From positions 248,001 to 312,000 of the forward strand of contig JAULSN010000010.1 in assembly GCA_033439765.1 (NCBI GenBank): a stretch of DNA of 64,000 nucleotides, given 5' to 3'. Source of the stretch: Lasiosphaeria ovina (lineage: Eukaryota; Ascomycota; Sordariomycetes; Sordariales; Lasiosphaeriaceae). The translations under genes were made by a program, and so were the position numbers. Each line of letters begins with the position of its first letter. Position 1 is the first letter of the stretch. Below the pieces are notes generated by a model. That model did not search any database. It was not told where the DNA came from and saw nothing but the letters and a program-made list of their open reading frames with translations. This document shows positions 23,678 through 34,284 of this stretch, piece by piece.

Positions 23678-25467
23678 ATGACGATAGCAGCTCAGCTCTT
23701 CAACTTCCCAAGCCTCACCGTAGCAGGGGCTATAGAGGCGCTGCTGGCTATCATGCAGTTCCCTAACTACTACAGCTCCGGGAGCCACCTGGCCGCCGTG
23801 GTTGGCATAATTCTTGCCAACTATGCGTTCAGCGTCGTTTTCTGGGCGTTTCTGCATCCAAAATTCTTCAGTCCTCTCCGCCAAATCCCTGGACCAAAGG
23901 TATTCAAGTGAAAGACCCGGCTACGGATCGCGGGCGATTGCTTACCAAACTTGACAGGCTTTCATTGGCGCTGCGTACCGGTCCATTGTCGCCAAAGAGA
24001 AGCCTTCTGGGGACATCTTTCTCAGCCTGGCCAGGCAGTACCCAGGAGAAGACTTGATCGCGCTTAACACCTGTAGCCGCCAGATATTCGTTGCGAAACC
24101 GGGTCTGCTAGCCGACCTGCTCGTGCACAAATGCTACGACTTCGCCAAGCCCAGGAATATCAGCGCCTTCTTACGGCGGACCCTCGGCGATGGCCTCATC
24201 ATTTTAGAGGAAGACCAGCACAAGTTCCTCCGCAAAAACACCATGCCCGCTTTCCACGCCCGGCACATCAAGGACCTGTACCCAATGATCTGGAACAAAG
24301 CTGGCATCCTGACCCGAGCGTTGACGAGGGAGATTGACAGCAACGCGGCCCCCGACACCAAGGGCTCGGCCATCGTTGAGCTGACGGCGTGGGCAAGCAA
24401 GGTCACGCTCGACATTATCGGCATTGCGGGGATGGGCCGCGGGCTGAACGTTGTCGAGAAGTCGGGCGATCCGCTGCAGGTGCTTTACGAGGAGCTGCTG
24501 AAGCCGAGCCGGGAGAAGCTCATCTTCGCCATGCTATCTTTTTTGGCCATCGGGTTCCTGGCCGTAAGGCTGCTGCCGTGGAAGATGAACAGCCTGTTCA
24601 TCTACCTGACCAGTTCGCTGGACAAGATCTGCAGAGAGCTGATCAAGGAAAAAAGAGAGGCCATCGTGAAAAGGAAGACGACCATTTCGATATCCTGTCC
24701 CTGTTGATCAAGTCCAACAACTTTGACGACGAAGTCTTGAAGGACCAGCTTCTGACGTTTCTCGCTGCGGGGTTGGTCAACCTTTGCCCATCCGCGTCAT
24801 TACATGTTCGCCACTAACGAAGATTGTTCTTCTTGTTAGACACGAGACCACAGCATCTGCCCTTACCTGGGCGTCGTATCTTCTAGCCAACCACTCAGAG
24901 ATTCAGACCAAGCTCCGAGAGGAGGTCACGTCAGATCTCGGGGCCAACGCCATTGCGAGCGAGCCCCTCGCCGATCTCGCCGAGGTTCTTAAGCAACTGC
25001 CGTACCTCAACGGAATAATCCACGAGATGCTGCGGCTGTACCTGACTGTCCCACTGACGATGCGCGAGGCGCTGCGTGACACGCAGACGGGCGAGCAGTT
25101 CGTGCCGGAAGGCACCGAGATGGTCGTGTCCATCTGGCAGATCAACCGGTCGCCGGACCTGTAGGGCGCCGATACGGGCGCGTTCCGGCCAGAGCGGTGG
25201 ACCAGCACCGACGGCGACGGCAAGCCGAACCAGCACGGCGGCGTGCGGAGCAACTACGACTTCCTGACGTTTCTGCAGGGCCCGCGCAGCTGCATCGGCC
25301 AGGAGTTCGCCAAGGCCAAGATGTGCTGCCTACTTGCTGCTCTGGTCACCGCCTTCTCGTGGGACCTCGCCATGGACGAGGACAAGATTGTGCCCCGCGG
25401 CGTCATTACTATCAAGCCCGAGAACGGCATGCATCTGAGGATGAAGCCGTTGGGGAGGGCGGTATAG
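23678..25467 (+). pseudogene. Cytochrome P450, inactivated by a nonsense codon and a frameshift
   Basis: The N-terminus (ATG 23678) has a membrane-anchor segment and the proline hinge LRQIPGPK. An intron at 23900-23957 joins to AFIGAAYRSI. The second exon runs well through the C-helix region (FLRKNTMPAFH) to about 24675, where one base is missing and the sense continues in another frame (EDDHFDILSLLIKS, then LLTFLAAG). An intron at 24772-24839 rebuilds the I-helix AGHETT. The K-helix EMLR and the meander follow; then TAG at 25162-25164 replaces the Trp expected in SPDLWGAD before FRPERW. The haem loop FLQGPRSCIGQEFAKAK and a complete C-terminus follow in frame to 25467. Only two lesions are visible, so inactivation is recent. 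Confidence 0.88.
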
Positions 25468-25888
25468 CCGGCTGAAATTGTGAATTGTCATGGGCCGGTT
25501 AATACATCAGTTGAACTACGTATAACAGAGAACTGTAAAATCCGTACTAAATGCGGCCAGACTTCAATATTCTTCCTATCTGATCATATCTGACCCCCCA
25601 GTTGTCCCTCTCCCACATGCCCAACGAGAAAGTAAAGCGGGGGACGGCAAGCCATGCAGTCATGCAGCACGCACTGAAGTCGGCTTACCATTTGCTCCGG
25701 CCTAATCCAGGGTTTCATTGGGCAACTGCTTTGCGGGGCGATTCGACGTCACAAGTCACCACCAGTGCTCTTTTGTTCTGTTGAGCTTTTTCACCTATCA
25801 ACTCCCTTTTACCTGCGTTTTTAACCTGGCATCCCTTGATAAAGAACACATAAAACTCACTCGCAGAGAGACAGAAAAATAAATCGAC

Positions 25889-26247
25889 ATGGCACGGCCT
25901 TTCGCCGTCATCGACGACGAGGGGCAGACAGGCTTCACAGTTGAGACGCCGGGAGCTCTCAGCGTGCCGTCGTACAAATATGGCGCGCTGCCCTCGCAGG
26001 GATCCCATTTCCGCCTCATAACTCTGCGCCCCTCCCCGGACGAATGCAAACAAGGCGCCCGCCTGGAGTGCGACATCTCAATCCACGAGCTGCACGCACC
26101 ATCAACACCACCGTACACGGCGCTCTCGTACTGCTGGCAGAACCCGCGGTTCGACGGCTTGGCGGTCAGCGGGAAGCCCGTCGGCGCCGACGACGAGCTA
26201 CGGACCACGTACACCGTGAGCCACGCGCTGTGGTGCCGCAACAACGA

Positions 26248-26288
<41 letters not shown>

Positions 26289-28684
26289 CGCGGCTCCTGA
26301 TCTCGACCAGCCTCCGCGATGCGCTGCTGAAACTGCGGCCCGCGCCCGGATCAGACCCCATCAGACTGTGGGTCGACGCGCTGTGCATCAACCAGGCCGA
26401 CGCGGGCGAGCGCGCCGCGCAGGTCCTGCTGATGCAGTTCGTCTACCACAACGCCGCCGCCGTGTGCATGTGGCTCGGGACCGACGACCGCTTCACGGCC
26501 GCGGCCTTCGGTCTTGTCCAGCGGCTCGGCGGCACAGAGAGCCAGCAGCGCCACGAGCCGTCGGAGCTCTTCCGCCCCGACGCCCTGCAGCGGCTCGGCC
26601 TGCCGCCGTTCCCGTCGCCCGCCTGGGAGGCGCTGGCGCGCCTGTTCGAGCGCCCGTATTTCCGGCGCATATGGATATTGCAGGAGATGATTGCGGCACC
26701 GCGCACCTCGCAAGTGTGCTGCGGCGGCGAGTGCGCCGTGCCGTGGACGGCGCTGGTGCACGCCGTGGCGTTTCTGCACCGCGCAGGCTGGATCCCGGCC
26801 ATCAACGCGCGGTTCGGCGACGGCAGTAGCAGCGGCCAGGACAACTTCTCGTTCGTTGTGATCGCGCTCGACGTCAGCGTGGCGTGGATGAAGGGCGCGG
26901 CGTCGCCGGCAGAGCGGTTAGCCATCCGCCGCAGGGCCCAAGCCGCGCGGCCGTTCGACGCCACGGACCCCCGCGACAAGATCTTTGCCCTCGTCGGCGT
27001 TGTTAATGATTTTGGCCACCGCGACCTGTTTGGCGAGGATAGCCCGGAGGGCCTCACAGGCGGCGGGACACCACAAACGGTCACGCGAGACGGTACAGTC
27101 TATGCAACGTTCCGGCTCGACGAGCGCGGCAAGTCGCGCGAGGACATCGCCATCGAGATCCTGCAGCGGCACCCGGACGCGGCTATCCGCGGCCTGCACG
27201 CCGCGATGCTCGACGTGTTCCGCGGGTGCGTGCGCGTGGCCGACGTGATCCTCAACCCGGACGACGACTTCACCGCGCCGGCGTTCCTGAGCAGCTACGC
27301 GGAGGCGTCGGCCAAGACGATCGCTGGCCTTGGCTGTCTGGGCCGGTTCAAGACGGACAGCCGCGGCGTGGGTCTTGATCATCAGCGCTGTGCTGACTTT
27401 GCGAGCAGCGCGTTTTCCATGTTCGAGACGGGTTTCAGCGCGTACACGCAGCTCATTGGCGAGTACAGCGAGGCAGACTTCTTCGCGGAACTGTGCCGGA
27501 CGCCGGAGATCCGCGAGGAGGTCGCGCGCTTCCGCGAGGGCACAGCGTGGATGGTCGAGTCGCTCGAGCTGAAACCCCCTACTGCTGCTGGCGGCAGCAG
27601 GTCGGGGGAACAGCAGTGGCTGGCTCCGATCGTGATCGGCGACCGGGCGACGCTCGACAGCCTCGAGTACGCCGTCGCCTTTGAGCGGCAGTACCCGGAC
27701 TGGGCATGGAGTGCCGCGGGATGGGTGATGCCGGCGTACGACCGGTCGGTGGAGGACGTGTTCGCCGAGTTCGCGGCCAAGTGCGTGCTGGACGACGGCG
27801 ACCTCGACATCCTTGGCGAGGTCGAGGACGCGGCTGCCAGGAAGCTATCTGGGCTCCCGTCGTGGGTGCCCGACTTCAGCGCGCCGCTGCTGCTGCGCAC
27901 GCCGTTGACGCGGTGGAAGGCGAGCGCCAACGAGGGTTTCTACGCCGCTGCGGGCGATTCCAGGGCCAAGCCGTTGTGGAGCGTGCAGGACCGGCGCGTG
28001 CTGGGGCTGGAGGGGTTCGAGATGGACCAGATCGCTGTGGTTGCTGGAGGGGGCGCGATATGTTCTAATAATGGCAGCGGCGGCGGCAACAACGGCACCA
28101 GGGGCCCGACTACTCTAGAACAGGCCCGTGAATGGGCCGTCTTGCTCGACCAGCTCGCGTCAGACGCACACGGCCACTACCTGTCCGGCTGCACCAAAAT
28201 TGAGGCTCTGTGGCGGACGCTGCTGGGAGATCGTACGGCACAGGACGAGCACCCTGCCACAGCCGTCTTTGTCGGCTACTTCCGCGCGCTCCGGGCCCTG
28301 CTGCCTAGTAACAGCAACACGGCGTCGGCCGAGGGGCTCAGCAGCTTGCGCATCGCGCCGGGCGAGCACGTGCCGCTGGCACTCAGCCAGATGGTGGCCG
28401 ACAGGGCCAAGTTCGTGCAGGCCATGGCGCCCGCCATGCTGGGGCGGCGGCTGGTCGTCACCCGCAAGGGCTACCTGGGCGCGGCACCGCGCTCGGCGCA
28501 GGTGGGCGACGGCGTGTATGTGCTGGCCGGGGGCCACGTGCCGTTCGTGCTCCGAAGGGACCAGTCAGAGGGGAGCGCGCCGTTCACGTTCTCGTTGGTC
28601 GGCGACTGCTATGTCCATGGGCTCATGCACGGAGAGGCGCTGCGCTGGGAGGGATTCCGCTGGGAGGATTTGCGGCTTGTTTGA
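25889..28684 (+). CDS. HET-domain protein (heterokaryon incompatibility-type)
   Basis: A single-exon protein of 931 residues. The N-terminal HET domain shows the classic blocks: YTALSYCWQNP (about residues 72-82), LWVDALCINQADAGERAAQV (about 160-180) and AAAVCMWLGTDD, then YFRRIWILQEM. A serine run coded by AGC repeats is inserted between the first two blocks. The long C-terminal part has no domain I recognise; it contains DPRDKIFALVG, a motif common in HET proteins. HET proteins trigger cell death on non-self recognition after hyphal fusion, but most members are unproven and some may take part in other immune-like responses. The ATG at 25889 is the first in frame. No lesion is seen, in contrast to the neighbouring genes. 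Confidence 0.9.
26251..26288 (+). repeat. Trinucleotide AGC microsatellite in the HET gene
   Basis: About twelve AGC units encode a polyserine run inside the HET domain. The tract is in frame and should vary in length between strains without breaking the gene. Confidence 0.9.
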
Positions 28685-30059
28685 GGTTACGGCAGATACG
28701 GTGGTACGGTGGGCGCCGCCTCGGCGCCTTCCCCCGCGTTTGACGCGCCGTGCCGCGCTGTGCCCTTCGGATTTCCTTTGTGTGCCAGCGTAACCGATCA
28801 TTTTCTCCCATGCGTCCGGCGGCGCTGGGCTTTGGTCGGGGGAAACATATCCACGTGCTGCGCGCGAGTGATGATCCCGGCAACCGATCAAGAGCGATTA
28901 ATTAGTCCCCTGAGGCGCGTTCGTATTGCTGACATATCCGTGGACATCAAGTGTTGCGCTACTGTGCCCTTTCGGTTGTGAAGTCGTGAAACACAGTTGG
29001 CTGTAACTAGACCTGCACGATTGTGCCCGGCTGCTTATCCATCACTATCTTTGTCAGAAATGGTCCCCAGATCCCCAGTGTCAGCCGCTGCTACCATCAG
29101 CCCCAGCTGTACCACTGGGTTTGACGAGGCCCAGCACACTCGGCTCCTCGAGTTGGTTGCACCCCGGTTTTTTCATGTCGATGTCGTACAAGCCCCTTAA
29201 CTAGTTTCTTGGCTGGTTTCATCAGATACGAACATTCCATTCGCCCGGCCGTTGTTTACTGGCTCTGCGTCCCACAACCTTGATAAGTTATCTTTTTGAT
29301 AGACCCGGTAAATGGTGACAGGATCAAACGGACTACCTAGTCGATTCCAAAGCAATGGGATGCCAGGGAGAGAGGAGCGGCTATCGCCGTGGTTAAGAAG
29401 GCTTTGATGTGCCCTACTGCAGTTTGTGTCGTGAAAGCTGGAGGTTGCGTTAATTAGTTGTTCAAATAACTCATGATCATAGTTGCTTCTTTTCCGAAAT
29501 ACAATCAATGTGAAGGAAGAAAACACACCGAGTCCAAATGGAGCTAAAACGTAGTATAAAGTAAATATGCAGTAGGTAACCAGCCCCTTTTCTCGCCGCC
29601 GAAGGGGATTCGGATGGACTTTACTTCTTTCTATCTACTGAGACGTGTCAACACGACTTATTCCACCCCACAACCCCATCAATCAACAACTGCCATGTCA
29701 ACACGGCGGTTGTTTCTGCACTCCGCACTCCCCCTGATGATGTGCACCTGCAACACATTTATGAACAAGACAGGTGTTAAAAGGAAAGTGTGTAACGGTC
29801 TCCTCAGCCAAACCGCACTCGCCCTGGAACCAGTCCGGGGCGTCTGTACGCGGTGTCGAAGAAGTCCGGACGGAATACTTGGTGTAATCACACCCATGGG
29901 TTCCCCCATGGGCCGGTCTCGTAGTTTATGGCGAACTCGGTCGGGACGGGCAGGGACGCGTTGGGAATTACCGGGGAGCCGGGCCTCGAGTGGACGCCGA
30001 CTGTGGCAAAAGCGCTGAAGTCGTACGGATTTTTCTGCTGGTTAGTTGACCTTCTTAAC
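28685..30059. other. Gene-poor interval, 1.4 kb
   Basis: No recognisable gene. The part from about 29670 to 30059 could be the far 3' remnant of the minus-strand amidoligase-like gene, because short sense-like pieces occur there, but I cannot align them to the family. Confidence 0.4.
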
Positions 30060-30903
30060 CTCAGCGTCTGTGTGCAAGCTCGGAGCCACGTTGCGGGTTT
30101 TCTCGTGCATCGCCTCTAGCCACGACTGGAACTGTTCGTGACGGCTCTGCACGGGTAGGCGACTCATGGAGACCCGACCAGTTCCGTGATGAATTGCTGG
30201 GCTGTGGGCTTGGCGGTGGTCTCTCTCTTGGCCACCCAGTCTGTAGCCAGCATGCTGACGTGATTGGACAGGGTAAAAATGACCTGCTTGATGGCCTGGT
30301 CGTGGGAGCTCGCACCGCCCTATCTGCGGAGTTCAACGGTGCCGCAGCTTGCCTGTACGTTGCAGAAGTTGGTCATGTACTTGTGGTACTCTGACAGGAA
30401 TTACTGACGTAGATGTGGAACCATAAGGCTAGCGACTGGTAAACTAGCTCCATCTCATCCTTCCAGGGCTCGTCGGCGCGTATGGGGCGAGACACAATTT
30501 CAAGGCGCCCTTGTCCAAAATCAGCTCGGGTATTGGAGGGACGGACCATCAATGCTTTCGTCACTTACAAAATCGCTTGGTCGGTGCCTGCAGCTCATCC
30601 AGAAACTCGTCATCCACAACAGGCCAGCCACCTGTGGCATGTTAAATAAGCTCCTTCACGGGGGTTCTCGCGGCTTTCATTTTCCAGAGCTTGGATCACG
30701 CACCATATTGACCATGACCATCATCCATCAGAATCGTGGCTTCCTCGAGGATGTGTCTGACAGCCCGGCAAAGACGAAAACGCTGGTTGACCTTGGCGTC
30801 CGCCTTGGAGGCATCCTTCTCGTCGGCGTTGCTTGTAATGTCAAAGTCCCAACCCTGCTAAGGCTTCGTGCTCGCTGGCCCACACAGGAACGGGGTTCGA
30901 CAT
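30060..30903 (-). pseudogene. Amidoligase-like protein, degenerate remnant
   Basis: Reading the minus strand from a possible start at 30903, after an early frame change the exon near 30860-30702 reads GWDFDITSNADEK and later LMDDGHGQYG. An intron (donor GTGCGT) joins to GWPVVDDEFLDELQ (about 30635-30559). A further intron (GTAAGT to ACAAG) joins to RLEIVSRPIRADEPWKDE (about 30510-30395). Further on, CGTVELRR is followed by TAG (30320-30322) and then GGASSHDQAI. The blocks EIVS, PW and the GTVELRR-like segment resemble fungal members of the amidoligase_2 (ATP-grasp-fold-related, COOH-NH2 ligase) family. The assignment rests on these short blocks only. The gene has a frameshift near its start and at least two stops. 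An unrelated single-copy fungal gene is the alternative. Confidence 0.5.
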
Positions 30904-31478
30904 TGTTGAGGCCTGGGGTTACTAGGGGATGGGGAAAAGGCGGAACTGTCTGGACAAGGGCACAGGGAAAGAGTTAAGACACCGAGTAACAAAGTACGAG
31001 ACGATTTGCTGTCGTGTGCCGATTGCTTTGAAGACTTGTTGGAATGGCGCTGCAGCTGCCGCACTGGTACGGGTGGCATGTTGGACCATTTCATTTTCAC
31101 TTTTTCTTCGGGCATGATGCGAGCTTGGTCTTGTCGCCCGCTGGCCAGAGAAAGCAGCGGAGAGAGGGTGGCGCCACCATGGGGGAGGCGCGTGCAGGGC
31201 ACCAGAAGGGCGTGTTGAAGACATTGTTACATAGTTATTAAGAAGCCCCGAAAACAATTGTAGGACCGATGGCAACAAGATTCTACTTTAGTCACTGCCA
31301 CAGACAATATTACGGTCTCATGTGATGATTTCTTTTCTCCAAAGCTACCAGACACGAGAAGATACTGCGTGCACAACAATCTTCGATCACGGTGTGAGCC
31401 CCCCTATTCGAAGTTCCAATTTCCATGAGGGCGGTCTGAATCTGTCATCGCGCCCTCGACCTTGCCTGCACCCGCCAC
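30904..31478. other. Intergenic, 0.6 kb
   Basis: Between the amidoligase-like remnant and the 3' end of the P450 gene. No gene recognised. Confidence 0.45.
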
Positions 31479-33287
31479 TCAGCAAGAAAACTCCCAAACA
31501 ACATCCTCCCAGCCCTTCCGCCGGCGCAGCACCACAGGCCCCCCAGCCATGCCAGGCACCGGCTTGGCCGTCTCGCCGCGCTTGGACTCGGCCATCTCCA
31601 ACCGCGCCGCGTCAAGCCCGTCGAGCTCGAACCCAAGCGCCAGGGCAGCCATGGTGGCCAGGTTCTCGACAAAGGCAAAGTGGCGACCGGGACACAGGTG
31701 CTTGCCGCCGCCAAAGGGCACGAACGCGGCCTTGCGCAGGCGCAGCGTGTCGTCGGACGCGTCGCCGCCCTGGGCGCGTGACAGAAAACGCCGCGCGTTG
31801 AACGCCTCGGCGTCGTCGCCCCACACGGCCTGGTCGCGGTGCACCTGCTTCGCTGGCAGGAACACGTCGGTGCCCACCTTGAGCAGGTACGACGGCCCGT
31901 CGCCGCCGGCGCCGGAGATCACCGTGTCGCGCAGTACCCGCCGCGACGCCACGCTCTGGCTCGCCAGCCGGATCGCGTCGCGGTACGCGCTGGCCAGCAG
32001 TGGCACGCGCGCCTCGAGCCCGACCGCCGGCACCGTGGCGCGCCGCCGCTGCCCCTTGCCTGCCGTCTCTTGACTATCCCCGCCACCTTCTGCAACAATA
32101 ACAGCCCTCGCAGCCTCGGCGCGCACATCACACAGCAAATCCGGGCGCGCAAACACCTCGGCGAGGCACCAGAACAGCGTCGACACGGCGTTGCTGGTAG
32201 CAACCAGCGTGATGACCGTCTCGTTGCGCGCCAGCTCGCCGTCGTCGACGCCGTAGCTGCGCAGCAGCCGCGACCGCTCGCGCACGAACGCGCTTGCCCC
32301 GCTGTCGCTGTCGCTGTCGTACCGCGCTGAAAAGTACCCCTCCAGCGCCGCTGCGATTCGTACGCGTGCTCGGTGGGCTTTGCGTGCTAGCAGGCTTGGG
32401 AATATGCCGAGCATCATTAGTGGGCTGACGTTGTCGTCGAATTCCCTGTATGGCGGGTGGGTGTTAGTGGGTGTTTGCGATCCAATGAAAAGGAAGATAG
32501 AATAAGTGTGATAGAGGTGAGGAGGCGACAAGACATTGCAGACAGCGACGTACCACTGCGCGCTGATCAAGCTCCCGTCCTGGTACGGGTTATGCTCGCC
32601 CCACAGGGCCTTGGAGGTGGTCTGGCTAACGAGAGTCTGCAGCCAGCGGTAGAGGTTGGGCACGGGGATGCCGCCGGCGGCGTTGTCGACGCCATTGAGG
32701 GTGTCGGCGAGGGCGCCCAGGGCGGTGCGCGCGAGGCGGTTCATGTTGTCGCCCTGCAGCGTGAGCTTGAAGATGTGCTCCATGGGCGCCATGATGCTGG
32801 GGTGCACGCCGTCGCGGCCGAGCAGCTTGTCGACGGTGGTCTGGTGCACGCCGAAGATGAGCGCGATGGCGTCGACCATCAGCGTCTGTGCGTCCATATC
32901 CTTGGCCCGCAGCGCTGCCTGCTGCAGCCCGCCGTCGTAGATGACGTACAGCTTCTGGTGCCCCACCGTCACCGTGGCGATGGGCAGCTTCGTGCGGTCG
33001 TACAGTCGTGTGAAGTAGGCCGCGTGGCCCCGGAACAGGCCCCAGAAGTGCCCGATGACGGGGGTGCGCGGCTTGATCAGCGGCGGCTCGGCTGGGTCTT
33101 GGGCGGGCGAGATGCTGAGCAGCAGCGAAACGAGCAGCACCATGGTGCCACCAACGAGGAACTGGATGGGCGTCGTCTTGCTCTGCAGCCAGATCATGGG
33201 GATCAGCGCCTTGAGAGCGGCAATGCCTCGGTCGAGAAGCTGTTCGGCAACACCGAAGAAGTCTTCGGGAGATTGGCTGTCTGCCAT
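31479..33287 (-). CDS. Cytochrome P450 (CYP7/CYP8-like fungal clade)
   Basis: Two exons (33287-32554 and 32445-31479) are separated by a 108-bp intron (32446-32553, donor GTACGT, acceptor ATACAG) whose length is a multiple of three. The product is 566 residues. An N-terminal transmembrane segment (VGGTMVLLVSLLLSI) and a proline-rich hinge are present. The I-helix region reads LVATSNAVSTLFWCL, without the usual acidic/Thr pair, as in the CYP7/CYP8 group. The haem loop is FGGGKHLCPGRHFAF, with the Cys ligand. The K-helix position reads YRDAIRLAS, an Asp where the ExxR glutamate is expected. The atypical I-helix and CPG in place of CxG resemble P450s that isomerise or hydroxylate sterol- or prostaglandin-like lipids; the substrate is unknown. 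The gene looks intact and contrasts with the broken P450 8 kb away, which is of another family. Confidence 0.87.
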   Translation of the reverse strand: MADSQSPEDFFGVAEQLLDRGIAALKALIPMIWLQSKTTPIQFLVGGTMVLLVSLLLSISPAQDPAEPPLIKPRTPVIGHFWGLFRGHAAYFTRLYDRTKLPIATVTVGHQKLYVIYDGGLQQAALRAKDMDAQTLMVDAIALIFGVHQTTVDKLLGRDGVHPSIMAPMEHIFKLTLQGDNMNRLARTALGALADTLNGVDNAAGGIPVPNLYRWLQTLVSQTTSKALWGEHNPYQDGSLISAQWYVAVCNVLSPPHLYHTYSIFLFIGSQTPTNTHPPYREFDDNVSPLMMLGIFPSLLARKAHRARVRIAAALEGYFSARYDSDSDSGASAFVRERSRLLRSYGVDDGELARNETVITLVATSNAVSTLFWCLAEVFARPDLLCDVRAEAARAVIVAEGGGDSQETAGKGQRRRATVPAVGLEARVPLLASAYRDAIRLASQSVASRRVLRDTVISGAGGDGPSYLLKVGTDVFLPAKQVHRDQAVWGDDAEAFNARRFLSRAQGGDASDDTLRLRKAAFVPFGGGKHLCPGRHFAFVENLATMAALALGFELDGLDAARLEMAESKRGETAKPVPGMAGGPVVLRRRKGWEDVVWEFSC

Positions 33288-34284
33288 GGTGCGCGTGTCT
33301 TGGCGGCGGCTACTTGGTGACTCGGATGTCGACTGGATGTCGACTGGGCACTTGGACAGTTTGGTCCTCTTGGATTGAGTGGAATCTTCTCAGGAAAGAG
33401 ATTCTATTGACCACGGGGTGTGTTTGCAGGGGAACAATGAACCGAGTTTTCTCATGCTTAGTATTGTCGTCCTTAGTATTGTTCTCCATTTTGCCGAGCA
33501 ATGCCCAAAAGAAGCTGGGGTGAGGAGTAGTCAACCCAACAAAGACTTGGCTAGGGGACGACGAATGGATGAGCAACTCGCGAGACGGGAAAGATGTGGC
33601 TCTTGCATGTAAATCGCGAAGGCGTGCTTGTGGCGGATCGTGAGGTTGAACTGCGAGAGCTGGGCAACCCAGCCTTCAGTCTTCCATGGTCACAAATATC
33701 GCATTAAACTAAACAAAAAGCAAGGATCGGATTCCCAGTCGTTCGGGCTGTGCAGGATCCTTGAATGATTATACAGCCATTTTACCAATCCTTCCCCTGC
33801 TTACTTGTTTACCTACGTGTGCGGCTTACCCCGGAATCCTCCCGGAGATAGCGGCCCAGGTCGGCGCTCGCTGTTATGCCGCTTTGGGAAAGGGTTGCTC
33901 AGCACGGAAATAGCATAAGGGGCATGCATTCATTGGCTAACAACACCGAGATTCTCGGAGCTTGGCGGCGATGACCGGGGCTTAGGGACGGGTGTAAGGC
34001 GAAGCGACCACAACACGACCGGTTGCGTGGCAGCATGCAACACGGTGGGTGACAAATGGTGGAATGGAATGGCTTTTAGATTTCTAATTCTCTTGTCTCC
34101 CAATGTGTACTTAAAGCCAACATGATCCGACCCTCTGCCGCCTCTCATTCCATCAACTCACAGCAACATCACACCATCAATGATCAGCTCGCAACTCGAC
34201 CCGCAGTACCCCAACAGACCAGCGCATCTCAGCCATCTCAGCCACATCAGCCATCCCAGCCAGGATCACATCCAAACATTTACA
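33288..34284. promoter_or_regulatory. Divergent intergenic region between P450 and NmrA-like gene
   Basis: A 1.0-kb region separates the two divergent start codons (33287 - and 34285 +). Co-regulation is possible but no defined site was identified. The 3' 100 bp are pyrimidine/CA-rich with CATCAGCC-type repeats (34215-34260), typical of a fungal 5' leader. Confidence 0.45.

Noticed and set aside
10529..25467. Programmed readthrough of TAG codons as an explanation for repeated ambers.
   Set aside because: The same genes also carry frameshifts, deletions and lost start regions, which readthrough does not explain.
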